Part shown: positions 26,160 to 34,026 of the stretch, one piece after another | Layout: the number at the start of each line of letters is the position of its first letter | Numbering within the stretch: the stretch's first letter is position 1 | DNA from: Flavobacterium terrisoli | Lineage (GTDB): Bacteria; Bacteroidota; Bacteroidia; Flavobacteriales; Flavobacteriaceae | Assembly (NCBI RefSeq): GCF_030167905.1 | Contig: NZ_JARGNA010000003.1 | Location: 343,914 to 407,913, forward strand | Reading direction: 5' to 3' | Length of the DNA stretch: 64,000 bases | Position numbers and translations under genes: made by a program | The notes under the pieces: model-generated | Database searches by the model: none | Told to the model about the DNA's origin: nothing | Seen by the model: only the letters and a program-made list of their open reading frames with translations

Positions 26160-26915
26160 ATGAATATTATCATAATAGAAGACGAGAAGCCCGCCGCAAG
26201 ACTGCTCCAACGCAAAGTCGAAAAACTCGGCCTGCAGGTCAATACCCTGTTGCATTCTGTAGAAGAATCGATTCATTGGTTCAATTCCAATACGCATCCC
26301 GATTTGATTTTTCTGGACATCCAGTTGTCTGATGGTTTGTCGTTTGAAATCTTTGAAAATATCGATATCAAAAGCGCGGTGATTTTTACCACGGCCTATG
26401 ACGAATACGCCTTGCGTGCGTTCAAGCTGAACAGTATTGATTATTTGTTGAAACCGATTGACGAAGATGATTTGGAAACTGCGGTCAATAAATTCAAGAC
26501 GAGAAATATGGCGGCGCCCAATCTTTCGCTCGACTTCGAAATGATCAAGAAAATGTTGGTCAACCCGATTGACAGAGTGTATAAAAAGCGCTTCACCATC
26601 AAAATGGGACAGCAACTCAAGATGATTAACATTGAGGAAGTCGAATGTTTCTACAGCGAAAACAAAGGCACTTATATCCATACGCTGGACAACCGTGATT
26701 ACTTATTGGACATCACTTTGGAACAACTCGAAACCGAACTCGATCCGGCAGATTTCTACCGTGTGTCGCGCAAATTCATCATCCCGATGAAAACCATCAA
26801 AGAGATCCAACTCCACAGCAATTCAAGACTGAAAGTGATTTTACCGACCTACAAAGACGATGAGGTGATTGTGGCAAGAGAAAGAGTGAATGATTTTAAG
26901 GAATGGTTGGGGTAA
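26160..26915 (+). CDS. LytTR-family response regulator
   Basis: 251 aa. The receiver domain (1-120) has the acidic pair Glu7-Asp8, phospho-acceptor Asp53 (FLDIQL), Thr77/Thr78 and Lys98 (LLKPI). The C-terminal LytTR DNA-binding domain (about 145-251) contains IEEVECFYSENKGTYIHT, FYRVSRKFIIPM and ends RERVNDFKEWLG. It is the partner of the LytS-type kinase and the probable binder of the 21 bp-spaced boxes at 20788 and 23090. I start at ATG 26160; an ATG at 26136 would add eight residues starting within repeat-flanking sequence and does not fit the family N-terminus. Confidence 0.92.
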   Translation: MNIIIIEDEKPAARLLQRKVEKLGLQVNTLLHSVEESIHWFNSNTHPDLIFLDIQLSDGLSFEIFENIDIKSAVIFTTAYDEYALRAFKLNSIDYLLKPIDEDDLETAVNKFKTRNMAAPNLSLDFEMIKKMLVNPIDRVYKKRFTIKMGQQLKMINIEEVECFYSENKGTYIHTLDNRDYLLDITLEQLETELDPADFYRVSRKFIIPMKTIKEIQLHSNSRLKVILPTYKDDEVIVARERVNDFKEWLG

Positions 26916-26918
26916 GGC

Positions 26919-27260
26919 CTATTCTTTTAATTTTGCAATTCTGGAATTAATAAGTTCAATTTCAGTTTCTACATCAAATAACTCCGCTTTATATTCGTTG
27001 CGTTTGACAATTAACCCCCATATTAATACGGCTGAAAATATACTGCCAATAAATAAAATGCTTTTTTCGGTGCCCATTATACTGACCAGATTTTGGCCCT
27101 TACCTCTCAACGGGATGAATGGAATCACCAAAGTCGCTATGGGATAAATGAGAATGGGTTTGATTAGGAACTTAAATTTTGTTTTTTTCAGGTGGTTTAG
27201 CTTTTCCTGTAAGGCTGTTTTTTCTTTTTCCAATTGATCGAGGGCAATCCTATTTTGCAT
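26919..27260 (-). CDS. Coiled-coil membrane protein of unknown function
   Basis: 113 aa. An N-terminal coiled coil (LDQLEKEKTALQEKLNHLKK), two membrane helices (about 34-50 and 67-86), then a second charged helix (RNEYKAELFDVETEIELI). It ends 4 bp from the convergent regulator gene and starts 14 bp downstream of the OsmC-like gene, with which it may be co-transcribed. Topology suggests a small inner-membrane scaffold. Not recognised. Confidence 0.65.
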   Translation of the reverse strand: MQNRIALDQLEKEKTALQEKLNHLKKTKFKFLIKPILIYPIATLVIPFIPLRGKGQNLVSIMGTEKSILFIGSIFSAVLIWGLIVKRNEYKAELFDVETEIELINSRIAKLKE

Positions 27261-27274
27261 TTTTTTATGGCAGA

Positions 27275-27673
27275 TTAAGAGGTTAGTGTAATATTAATTC
27301 CTTTTCTCAGCGTGTTGTGTACTTCCGCAATATTGTCGGTGTATTGTATCAAGTCCTCGATTTCGCGCTGCGGCGCCTCCGAAATGATGTTTACGGTATA
27401 GGTGAAATTGGAACCGGTTTCCCCTTCGGCGCCAAATTCGCCATGGCAGACCACTTCCACATCGGTTAGCTGCAAATTTCGCTTGGCGGCTTCCCTGTAA
27501 ATGTCATTGCAGAAACAGGTGGCCAGCGACAACAGTAGCAGTTCTCCGCCATTGACCGAAGAACCAAAACCGGATGCTTTTGGGGCAATGCTTATTCCTT
27601 TCGCATCATTATTGGTCTGAACCAGGATGTCGTGTTGGTTAAAACTGCTTTTGATGGAAGCTGAGATTTTCAT
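27275..27673 (-). CDS. OsmC family protein
   Basis: 132 aa of family PF02566. Recognisable are GGELLLLSLATCFCNDI with Cys53 and Cys55 at the peroxidatic position and the RNLQLTDVEVVCHGEF strand. The second reactive cysteine of true Ohr/OsmC peroxidases, near the C-terminus in a CPVS motif, is absent (VHNTLRKGINITL instead), so an organic-hydroperoxide reductase role is doubtful. It is preceded by a TAnnTTTG promoter and followed by the coiled-coil gene. Confidence 0.85.
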   Translation of the reverse strand: MKISASIKSSFNQHDILVQTNNDAKGISIAPKASGFGSSVNGGELLLLSLATCFCNDIYREAAKRNLQLTDVEVVCHGEFGAEGETGSNFTYTVNIISEAPQREIEDLIQYTDNIAEVHNTLRKGINITLTS

Positions 27674-27698
27674 GTTTTAATATGTTTAATAGTTTTGG

Positions 27699-27706
27699 CA
27701 AACCTA
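27699..27706 (-). promoter_or_regulatory. Promoter -7 of the OsmC-like gene
   Basis: Read leftward: TAGGTTTG, a full TAnnTTTG match 26 bases before the ATG at 27673. Confidence 0.5.
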
Positions 27707-27715
27707 ACGGTTATG

Positions 27716-28567
27716 TCAGGCGTTCGTTTTTTCTATCTTTTTATTGTTTCTACTCCATTCACTCCAGGAACCGACATAAAGTTTTGGCATTTCCATTTCA
27801 GCGTATGCTAATGCTAATAATGTATGACAAGCTGTTACACCCGAACCACAATGAATGATAATATTTTCCGGTTTCGTTTTTCCAAACTTGGCCTCGTATT
27901 TTAATTGCAGCTCATTTGGTTTTAGGAATAGCCCATTAGGGTCTAAATTTTCTGTAAAAGGAATGTTTATCGCTCCCGGAATATGCCCGGCAATTAAATC
28001 AATAGGTTCAGTTATGCCATCATAGCGTTCTGTATCTCTAACATCTACTACGATATGACTTTTGTCCTGAGATATTTTTTCTACTTCGTTAATTTCTATT
28101 GTTGGTAATTCCCATTTAACAACCTGGTATGGTTGAGAGTTTTGTTTAATAACTTCTGTTTTTGAACTTAATGGGAAATGATGATTTTTAGCTTCATTTT
28201 TGCCACCGTTAAGCACTTGAACTTTTTTGTGCCCGACTGATTTTAGCATCCACCAAAATCTGGCAGCGGCGTTTGAACCATTTTTGTCATCATAAATCAC
28301 AATGTGGCTATCTTTAGAAATTCCAAGCTCTGTCAGGGTTTTAGCAAAACTTTCAATTTGTGGTAAAGGATGCCTTCCGCCATTCGAAAAGTCACTTTTT
28401 ATGTCTGCGAGTTGAGAATTTAAGTCAACAAAAATGGCACCTTCTAAATGCTCCCGTTCATAATCCGATTTTGCATTTTTACTGTTGCTCACATCGAAAA
28501 TTAGCACATCTGAATTTTTATATATTTTCAAAAGTTCATCTGCTTCTATAATCGGGGAAATTTTCAT
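27716..28567 (-). CDS. Sulfurtransferase, two rhodanese domains (SseA type)
   Basis: 283 aa. Two rhodanese domains (about 1-135 and 155-275). The first is inactive-like; the second has the active loop CGSGVTA with catalytic Cys240, typical of 3-mercaptopyruvate sulfurtransferases rather than the CRxGxR of thiosulfate enzymes. Supporting motifs are HLEGAIFVDLNSQL, IVIYDDKNGSNAAARFWWML and AGHIPGAINIPF. It transfers sulfane sulfur in the cytoplasm. The neighbouring upstream DNA is the first of two cassette-like repeat blocks. Confidence 0.9.
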   Translation of the reverse strand: MKISPIIEADELLKIYKNSDVLIFDVSNSKNAKSDYEREHLEGAIFVDLNSQLADIKSDFSNGGRHPLPQIESFAKTLTELGISKDSHIVIYDDKNGSNAAARFWWMLKSVGHKKVQVLNGGKNEAKNHHFPLSSKTEVIKQNSQPYQVVKWELPTIEINEVEKISQDKSHIVVDVRDTERYDGITEPIDLIAGHIPGAINIPFTENLDPNGLFLKPNELQLKYEAKFGKTKPENIIIHCGSGVTACHTLLALAYAEMEMPKLYVGSWSEWSRNNKKIEKTNA

Positions 28568-28607
28568 GGTAATTTGGTAGTTTCTGTTTGAATTGGGTTT
28601 CTGTTAA

Positions 28608-28775
28608 AATGATGTATAACGTTCCGCGGATTGGTACTGTTGCGGAAAGTTAGCAAAAAATATTATAAGAAATTGTAAAATTCAGCGTATTTTCCAAGAC
28701 CCGCGGCCAAAGGCCGAACGGTGCGAAGCAAAAGACAAAACCAGTTATTACCCCAAACGGCTGTTAGTAGAAGGT
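28608..28775 (-). repeat. Cassette-like repeat block 1
   Basis: In gene direction it begins CTAACAGCCGTTTGG (about 28750-28766) and ends CCGCGGAACGTTATAC (28615-28630). Its interior shares a long run with block 2, including family 2 repeat copy C (28698-28739: CCGCGGCCAAAGGCCGAACGG and GTGCGAAGCAAAAGACAAA) and the TTCTTATAATATTTTT stretch. The ends are imperfect inverted repeats (TAAC...GTTA). It separates the sulfurtransferase from the 150 aa orphan gene. Confidence 0.6.
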
Positions 28776-28779
28776 GTTA

Positions 28780-29232
28780 CTATTTGCTTTTACATATCAT
28801 GTATTTGCAAACTTCATCACTTCTCTCAATAAAGATTTTATCTGTATTTAGTCTTTCAAAAGTATATTCAGGTAAACTATTGTCTGCTCTGTATTTTATA
28901 ATATTTTGAAGAAATAAATCAATTATCTTTTTATCAGTTTCTGTAACGTTTTTCGAATCGAAATTCTCGATTCCTAAAATCCAAATATCTGTATATTCTT
29001 GTTTAGGCCTTAATAGATTTTGCAATTTTTCAGATAAGTCAAATAAAGTTGCTTTGTTAGTTAAAAACACGATTGTTGCTCGAGAATAACTATAACTGGC
29101 ATTAACTAATTGATAAGTTGCATAGACTTTATCATCAATTTTACGGTGATAATCACTAATTTCTAACTTGACGTTTTGTCCAAAACAAATTCCAGTTTGA
29201 AAAAGTAAATATGTAAAGATTAGTTTTCTCAT
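28780..29232 (-). CDS. Exported orphan protein in an AT-rich cassette-like module
   Basis: 150 aa with a signal peptide (MRKLIFTYLLFQTGICFGQ). The mature protein has two charged beta/alpha segments, DKVYATYQLVNASYSYSRATI and IWILGIENFDSKNVTETDKKI, and two cysteines at the end (CKYMICKSK). No family recognised. The gene is visibly richer in A+T than its neighbours and lies between two similar ~165 bp repeat blocks with short gene-to-repeat distances, which suggests it arrived as a single-gene module. Confidence 0.6.
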   Translation of the reverse strand: MRKLIFTYLLFQTGICFGQNVKLEISDYHRKIDDKVYATYQLVNASYSYSRATIVFLTNKATLFDLSEKLQNLLRPKQEYTDIWILGIENFDSKNVTETDKKIIDLFLQNIIKYRADNSLPEYTFERLNTDKIFIERSDEVCKYMICKSK

Positions 29233-29244
29233 TTATGATGTTTC

Positions 29245-29430
29245 TTATGAAAAGCGACTCGTAAAATGCTTTTTGCTTACGTTCCGCGGCTTCGCGCAGT
29301 GCCGGCAAGTTAAAGAAAAATATAATAAGAAATGCTGAAGTTCAGAGTATTTCCAAGACCCGAGGCAAAGGCCGAACGGTGCGAAGCAAAAGACAAACTA
29401 GCTATTGTGCTAAACCGCTGTTAACGGTAG
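29245..29430 (-). repeat. Cassette-like repeat block 2
   Basis: In gene direction: TACCGTTAACAGCGGTTTAG (about 29409-29428), family 2 repeat copy D (29359-29398, CCTTTGCCTCGGGTC on this strand), TTCTTATTATATTTTTC, then GCCGCGGAACGTAAGC (29275-29291). It shares order and most bases with block 1 about 655 bp away. Confidence 0.6.
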
Positions 29431-29435
29431 TACTT

Positions 29436-29741
29436 TTATATTACAATAAAACCTTTAAAATATGAGTAACTAAAAAATAAAAGAATGCTTATTTCAGCTA
29501 GTAAATATGTGATAAAATTTGTATTAAACTCCTTAAAATTTTTATATAGATTAAAAATTATTGGTGGAAATAAAACTATGTAGATTGATATTCTTCCCCA
29601 CAACAAAGCCGTTGGACTCATTGAGCCAGCACCTTCTCCAAAATATCCCCAGAGGAACAAGAATGAAGCAAAAAAAAGTACAACAGAATAGAAAATTTCT
29701 AGAAATATAACTTTAACTAAAAGCTCAAAATCGATTTTCAT
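29436..29741 (-). CDS. Small orphan membrane protein in the second cassette-like module
   Basis: About 101 aa, with three or four hydrophobic helices (LLVKVIFLEIFYSVVLFFAS, ISIYIVLFPPIIFNLY, FITYLLAEISILLFFSYSYF). I start at ATG 29741 (MKIDFELL); an ATG at 29765 would run through a boundary sequence TTAGCGGTAATGC like the repeat ends. Very AT-rich. No family recognised. Like the 150 aa gene it is followed by a repeat block, consistent with module-wise acquisition. Confidence 0.55.
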   Translation of the reverse strand: MKIDFELLVKVIFLEIFYSVVLFFASFLFLWGYFGEGAGSMSPTALLWGRISIYIVLFPPIIFNLYKNFKEFNTNFITYLLAEISILLFFSYSYFKGFIVI

Positions 29742-29982
29742 TTTTAATATATGTTTGTCTAGCATTACCGCTAACTAGTCTATAAGTATGATAAAATCAC
29801 CCCTATCTGTCTTCTTAGACCACATTGGGATGACAACCATCAGACATCAACAGCTAATATGTTCCGCTAAAATACTAATTATTTCCTACAGAATGGCGAT
29901 ATGTTAAAGTTGGTAAAATTTTGTTAAGTAAATGACAAGCTAAACCCTAACTCGCTAACTTCGTTACACTTAATTTTCTCCT

Positions 29983-30471
29983 ATGAAGTTACTTTACACT
30001 TTGTCCATCTTTTTCACGCTGACCTTCGTCAATACTGCTTTGGCGCAAAAAGTGGTGTCTTATCAAAAGTTTGAGGCCTTTGAAAAAGCGGTAATCAAGG
30101 AAGATGAAAATGTGTATGTGATTAATTTTTGGGCGACTTGGTGTGCTCCGTGTATCAAGGAATTGCCGCATTTTGAAAAACTCCACGCCGAAAACAAAAA
30201 AGTAAAAGTGATTTTGGTCAGCCTCGACAGCCAAAAAGACTTAGAGAAAAAGCTCCTTCCATTTATCGACAGAAAAAAAATCACGGCAGAAGTCATCCTG
30301 CTCAGCGACAAGGATTACAATTCGTGGCTGCCAAAAATAGACAAAGACTGGTCGGGTTCCATTCCGGCGACGTTAATCATACAAGGGAAAAAACACTCAT
30401 TTGCCGAAAGGGAATTTGACAGTTTTACCGAACTCAACGACTACGTTAACTCATTTATCAATCTAAATTAA
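29983..30471 (+). CDS. TlpA/ResA-like exported thioredoxin-fold protein
   Basis: 162 aa with an N-terminal signal peptide (MKLLYTLSIFFTLTFVNTALAQ). The thioredoxin core has NFWATWCAPCIKELPHF, redox pair Cys54/Cys57. The usual cis-Pro is in SGSIPATLI. It reduces or isomerises disulfides in the periplasm. It lies 6 bp before a second thioredoxin-fold gene. The 241 bp upstream gap holds the end of the cassette-like region and no clear promoter. Confidence 0.88.
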   Translation: MKLLYTLSIFFTLTFVNTALAQKVVSYQKFEAFEKAVIKEDENVYVINFWATWCAPCIKELPHFEKLHAENKKVKVILVSLDSQKDLEKKLLPFIDRKKITAEVILLSDKDYNSWLPKIDKDWSGSIPATLIIQGKKHSFAEREFDSFTELNDYVNSFINLN

Positions 30472-30477
30472 TAACAC

Positions 30478-31083
30478 ATGAAAGTATTACCCTTATTAAT
30501 TGTTTTCGTCAGTAGCTTTTTTATGGGCGAAACGCCAGCCCATAGCGGTTACCATCCGGGAGACAAGGCAGCCGATTTCAAACTGAAATCCGTTGACGGA
30601 AAAATGTACAGCATGGCCGATTACAAAGACGCCAAAGGATTTATTGTGGTTTTCACCTGTAACACTTGTCCGTTTGCGATTAAGTATGAAGATCGTATTA
30701 TCGATTTGGCCAAAAAATACAAAAAGCAAGGTTATGTATTGTTGGCTATCAATTCCAATGATCCTGAAGTGCAGCCTGATGATACTTACGAATTGATGAA
30801 AGCCAAAGCCAAAGAGAAAAAATTTGCGTTTCCTTATTTAGTGGATGAAGGGCAAAAGATTTATCCGCAATATGGCGCGACCAAAACACCGCATGTGTTT
30901 TTATTGGACAAAAATTTAGTGGTAAAATACATCGGCGCGATTGATGACAATTCAGATGATGCTTCAGCCGTAAAAGAAAAATACCTTGAGAATGCGATTG
31001 CCGCTCTCCAAAGCGGAAAAGAACCATCTCCGAATTTAACGAAAGCGATAGGCTGTTCGATTAAAGCGAAGAAAAAAGTATAA
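30478..31083 (+). CDS. Exported redoxin / peroxiredoxin-like protein
   Basis: 201 aa with a signal peptide (MKVLPLLIVFVSSFFMG). An AhpC/TSA-Redoxin fold: the active motif VVFTCNTCPFAIKYEDRI has Cys61 and Cys64, and SVDGKMYSMADYK is the usual strand before it. This subfamily (thioredoxin family, CxxCPxAxxYxxR) is widespread in Bacteroidota. Encoded 6 bp after the TlpA-like gene with a shared terminator: a two-gene periplasmic thiol-redox operon. Confidence 0.85.
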   Translation: MKVLPLLIVFVSSFFMGETPAHSGYHPGDKAADFKLKSVDGKMYSMADYKDAKGFIVVFTCNTCPFAIKYEDRIIDLAKKYKKQGYVLLAINSNDPEVQPDDTYELMKAKAKEKKFAFPYLVDEGQKIYPQYGATKTPHVFLLDKNLVVKYIGAIDDNSDDASAVKEKYLENAIAALQSGKEPSPNLTKAIGCSIKAKKKV

Positions 31084-31091
31084 AGAAAAGC

Positions 31092-31127
31092 CCCGTCTGG
31101 TTGTGGTAGCAGACGGGACTTTTTTTT
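31092..31127 (+). terminator. Terminator of the thioredoxin-fold operon
   Basis: Strong stem CCCGTCTG (31092-31099) / CAGACGGG (31110-31117) followed by T8. The remaining 230 bp to the convergent heme A synthase gene are AT-rich with nothing recognised. Confidence 0.9.
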
Positions 31128-31358
31128 GGAAATAACTCATTGATGCAGTATTTCCTAATGCAATTTCTCCCATTTTTTTATTTCTCCACCTAACATAAAG
31201 AAAGTCATTGTGGGTTAAATTAATGTGACTTATTGTTTTAACAATTTGTCCACTATAAATTTCATCATTTTTAGGGAAATAGGCTTTGCAAAATTATTAT
31301 TCAAAATTGCATAATTCACACAATAATTTCTTTCCGAATGTCAATTTAAGGAAGCGTA

Positions 31359-32378
31359 TTATTTTGATAACCTATGCAAGGTATAAGTCATCGCTGTCAG
31401 TAGGAAGAAAGCCATCACTTGATGCGTCAATCCCAACCAAAGCGGAACGGCATACAACAAAGTGAAAACCCCTAAGGCGAATTGGACAAACACCAATAAA
31501 ACCAAGACATTCAATCCGTTTTGTTGTTGGGCAGAAAGCGTATGTTTTTTACTTTTGAAATATAAGAAAAGAATCAAGCCAACCACGACATAAGCCATCG
31601 TTCGGTGCACAAATTGTACACCGCTTTTGCCTTCGGTAAAACGGAGTAACCAACTGTCTTTTTCCAAAGCAATGCTCTCATGAAAAAACTGTCCGTCACT
31701 CATCAGCGGCCAATGGTTGTGAATTAATCCTGCATTTAATCCGGCGACAAAACCACCGTAAATAATTTGAGCGATTAGGAAAAACATCGTAATTTGCGCT
31801 AATTTTTTCAACGGCAAAATGACTTCCTTTCTTTCGGGATAAATTAAATCCAAAGCCACCCAAAGCGTGTAAGCAAAGGTGATAAAGGCAAAGGTCAAGT
31901 GCAGCGCTAATCTGAAATGACTCACATCGGGATTGTCAACCAATCCGCTTTTGACCATAAACCAGCCAAAGAAACCTTGCAACGCACCCATTCCAAGCAG
32001 GACAAAACATTTGTTCAATGTTGGTTTGTCGATCCTCTTTTTGAGTAAAAAATATAAGAAAGGCACAATAAAAACCAACCCAATAATACGCCCGATAAAA
32101 CGGTGGAACCATTCCCAAAAATAAATGAATTTGTAATCCTCTAATTGGAAATCGTTATGGATATTGATTTTTTGGTACTCGGGAAATTGCTTGTAAGCGT
32201 CAAAAGCCTGCTGCCATTTTTCTTCAGTCAACGGTGGTAAAGTATCGGTTACCAAATGCCAGTCGGTCATCGATAAACCCGAGTTGGTCAAACGGGTAAT
32301 ACCGCCAACGACCACCATGATAAACACTAAAACACATCCGGAAAGTAGCCAGTAAATGACGGCTTTGTCTTTTTTCAT
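31359..32378 (-). CDS. ctaA: Heme A synthase, COX15/CtaA family
   Basis: 339 aa, eight membrane helices. It oxidises the C8 methyl of heme O to the formyl of heme A for aa3-type cytochrome oxidase. Heme-ligand regions are visible: WWxH-like EWFHRFIGRIIGL near residue 90, HFRLALHLTFAF, HNHWPLMSDGQF and QFVHRTMAYVVVG with LTHQVMAFFLL near the end. The long COX15-type N-terminus GCVLVFIMVVVGGITRLTNSGLSM is typical of alpha-proteobacterial and Bacteroidota enzymes. Single gene between convergent neighbours. Confidence 0.92.
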   Translation of the reverse strand: MKKDKAVIYWLLSGCVLVFIMVVVGGITRLTNSGLSMTDWHLVTDTLPPLTEEKWQQAFDAYKQFPEYQKINIHNDFQLEDYKFIYFWEWFHRFIGRIIGLVFIVPFLYFLLKKRIDKPTLNKCFVLLGMGALQGFFGWFMVKSGLVDNPDVSHFRLALHLTFAFITFAYTLWVALDLIYPERKEVILPLKKLAQITMFFLIAQIIYGGFVAGLNAGLIHNHWPLMSDGQFFHESIALEKDSWLLRFTEGKSGVQFVHRTMAYVVVGLILFLYFKSKKHTLSAQQQNGLNVLVLLVFVQFALGVFTLLYAVPLWLGLTHQVMAFFLLTAMTYTLHRLSK

Positions 32379-32389
32379 ATTCTTTTAGT

Positions 32390-32420
32390 TTCTGAGTGCC
32401 TGAGCTTCTGAGTGCCTGAA
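32390..32420 (+). repeat. 16 bp tandem duplication
   Basis: TTCTGAGTGCCTGAG (32390-32404) repeats at 32406-32420 with one change, upstream of the heme A synthase start. Nearby (32483-32517) are CATTTTCAAATTTTCAAAT-type units. Confidence 0.6.
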
Positions 32421-32516
32421 TGGCAAATTTAAATTGCTTTTATTCTTTTTTACCTTAAACAAATTATAATAATCTATTAATTCATTTTCAAATTTTCAAA
32501 TTGCTTCATTTTCAAA

Positions 32517-33938
32517 TTAGTTAGCCACTTTCTTCAACCCCATTTTCTCGGCTTTCGCCAAAACAAAATCATACGCAGCTTGGTACTCATTCGGGATTTC
32601 GCCTTCGAGTATTGCTTCTTTTACCGCTTCTTTCAAAACCCCAATTTCTCTTGAAGGCTGTAAGTTGAACATCGCCATGATTTCCTCACCTGAAATTGGC
32701 GGTTGGAATTGACGCACATGATCGCGCTCTTCCACCTCAATGATTTTGCGACGCACAATATCAAAATTGTTGTGGTATTTTTTGAATTTGGCCGGATTCT
32801 TAGTCGTAATATCGGCTTCGCAAAGGGTCATTAAATTGTCTACATCTTCTCCGGCATCAAACACTAATCGACGCACAGCCGAATCGGTTACAATATCTTC
32901 CGACAATACAATCGGGCGCGAACTCAGCATCACCATTTTCTGCACGAATTTCATTTTTTGGTTCAATGGCATGTGCAATCTTTCAAAGATTTTCTTTACC
33001 ATTTTGCCTCCTAAGAATTCGTGTCCGTGAAACGTCCAGCCTTGTTTTTTATTGAAACGTTTCGTCGGCGCTTTACCAATGTCGTGTAATAAAGCAGCCC
33101 AGCGCAACCAAACATCGTCAGTATTCGGGCAAATATTATCTACAACTTCCAGCGTGTGGTAGAAGTTGTTTTTATGGGTATGGCCTTCGATTTCCTCTAC
33201 GTTGTTGAGCGCTGTCAATTCGGGCAGAATGAACTCGAGTAAGCCTGTTTTGTATAAATGTAAAAAACCAATCGATGGTTTTGGAGTTGAGAGAATTTTG
33301 TTCAATTCGTCCACAATCCGCTCGCCAGAAATGATTTTGATACGGTCTTTGTTATCGGCAATCGCCTGCAAAGATTTTGCTTCAATCGTAAAGTTCAATT
33401 GCGTTGCAAAACGAATCGCACGCATCATTCGCAACGGATCATCAGAATAGGTAATATCCGGATTTAAAGGCGTTTTGATGAGCTTGTTTTTCATGTCAGT
33501 CAAACCATCAAAAGGATCAACCAATTCACCATAATTATGAGCATTCAAAGAAAAAGCCAACGCATTGATGGTAAAGTCACGACGATTTTGGTCGTCTTCC
33601 AACGTGCCGTTTTCTACTAAAGGATTTCGGCTGTCTTGGGTGTAACTTTCTTTTCGGGCGCCCACAAATTCAATATCGATTTCCTTGTAGCGCAGCATAG
33701 CCGTACCATAGTTTTTGAAAACCTGCACTTTGGGTTTGTGTGGCAACAATTGGGAAACTTTCAGCGCTAAATCAATCCCGGAACCAACAGCAACGATATC
33801 AATGTCTTTTTTGAAATCGCGTTGCAACAAAAAATCACGCACAAAGCCGCCAATCACATAACTTTCAAGGTTAAGTTCCTGACTTGCCTGCGCTATAATT
33901 TTAAATATTGGGTTGTCTAAGGCTTTATTGTAATTCAT
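32517..33938 (-). CDS. CCA-adding tRNA nucleotidyltransferase with HD domain
   Basis: 473 aa, class II nucleotidyltransferase. The catalytic GGFVRD motif is at 30-35, the DxD metal site Asp45/Asp47 (KDIDIV), and the [11 protein letters not shown] and [12 protein letters not shown] neck motifs follow. The C-terminal half has an HD phosphohydrolase domain ([20 protein letters not shown]). It adds or repairs the 3' CCA of tRNA; the HD domain commonly gives phosphatase activity. Flanked by short AT-rich tandem repeats on both sides. Confidence 0.92.
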   Translation of the reverse strand: MNYNKALDNPIFKIIAQASQELNLESYVIGGFVRDFLLQRDFKKDIDIVAVGSGIDLALKVSQLLPHKPKVQVFKNYGTAMLRYKEIDIEFVGARKESYTQDSRNPLVENGTLEDDQNRRDFTINALAFSLNAHNYGELVDPFDGLTDMKNKLIKTPLNPDITYSDDPLRMMRAIRFATQLNFTIEAKSLQAIADNKDRIKIISGERIVDELNKILSTPKPSIGFLHLYKTGLLEFILPELTALNNVEEIEGHTHKNNFYHTLEVVDNICPNTDDVWLRWAALLHDIGKAPTKRFNKKQGWTFHGHEFLGGKMVKKIFERLHMPLNQKMKFVQKMVMLSSRPIVLSEDIVTDSAVRRLVFDAGEDVDNLMTLCEADITTKNPAKFKKYHNNFDIVRRKIIEVEERDHVRQFQPPISGEEIMAMFNLQPSREIGVLKEAVKEAILEGEIPNEYQAAYDFVLAKAEKMGLKKVAN

Positions 33939-33944
33939 ACATTA

Positions 33945-33979
33945 ATTTGAAGATTTGAGGATTTGAGGATTTGAAGATG
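33945..33979 (+). repeat. Tandem 8 bp repeat ATTTGARG
   Basis: Four consecutive copies: ATTTGAAG, ATTTGAGG, ATTTGAGG, ATTTGAAG, ending in ATG, 7 bases upstream of the cca-type gene start. The complementary unit TTTTCAAAT recurs at 33992-34025 and 32483-32517. Confidence 0.6.
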
Positions 33980-34026
33980 CAATAATTAATTTTCAAATTA
34001 TCTCATTTTCAAATTTTCAAATCAAA

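Noticed and set aside
26142..26681. Long open frame on the minus strand opposite the LytTR regulator
   Set aside because: It is the antisense shadow of a clear receiver/LytTR protein; the predicted product has no recognisable domain.
28568..29982. Mobile element with integrase or transposase
   Set aside because: The two orphan genes and the repeats resemble cassettes, but no recombinase is encoded here, so I report only a cassette-like array and not a mobile element.
33939..34026. Phase-variation tract controlling the CCA-adding enzyme
   Set aside because: The four 8 bp repeats lie upstream of the start codon and not between promoter elements I can identify, and similar TTTTCAAAT units occur downstream; likely simple repeat drift.
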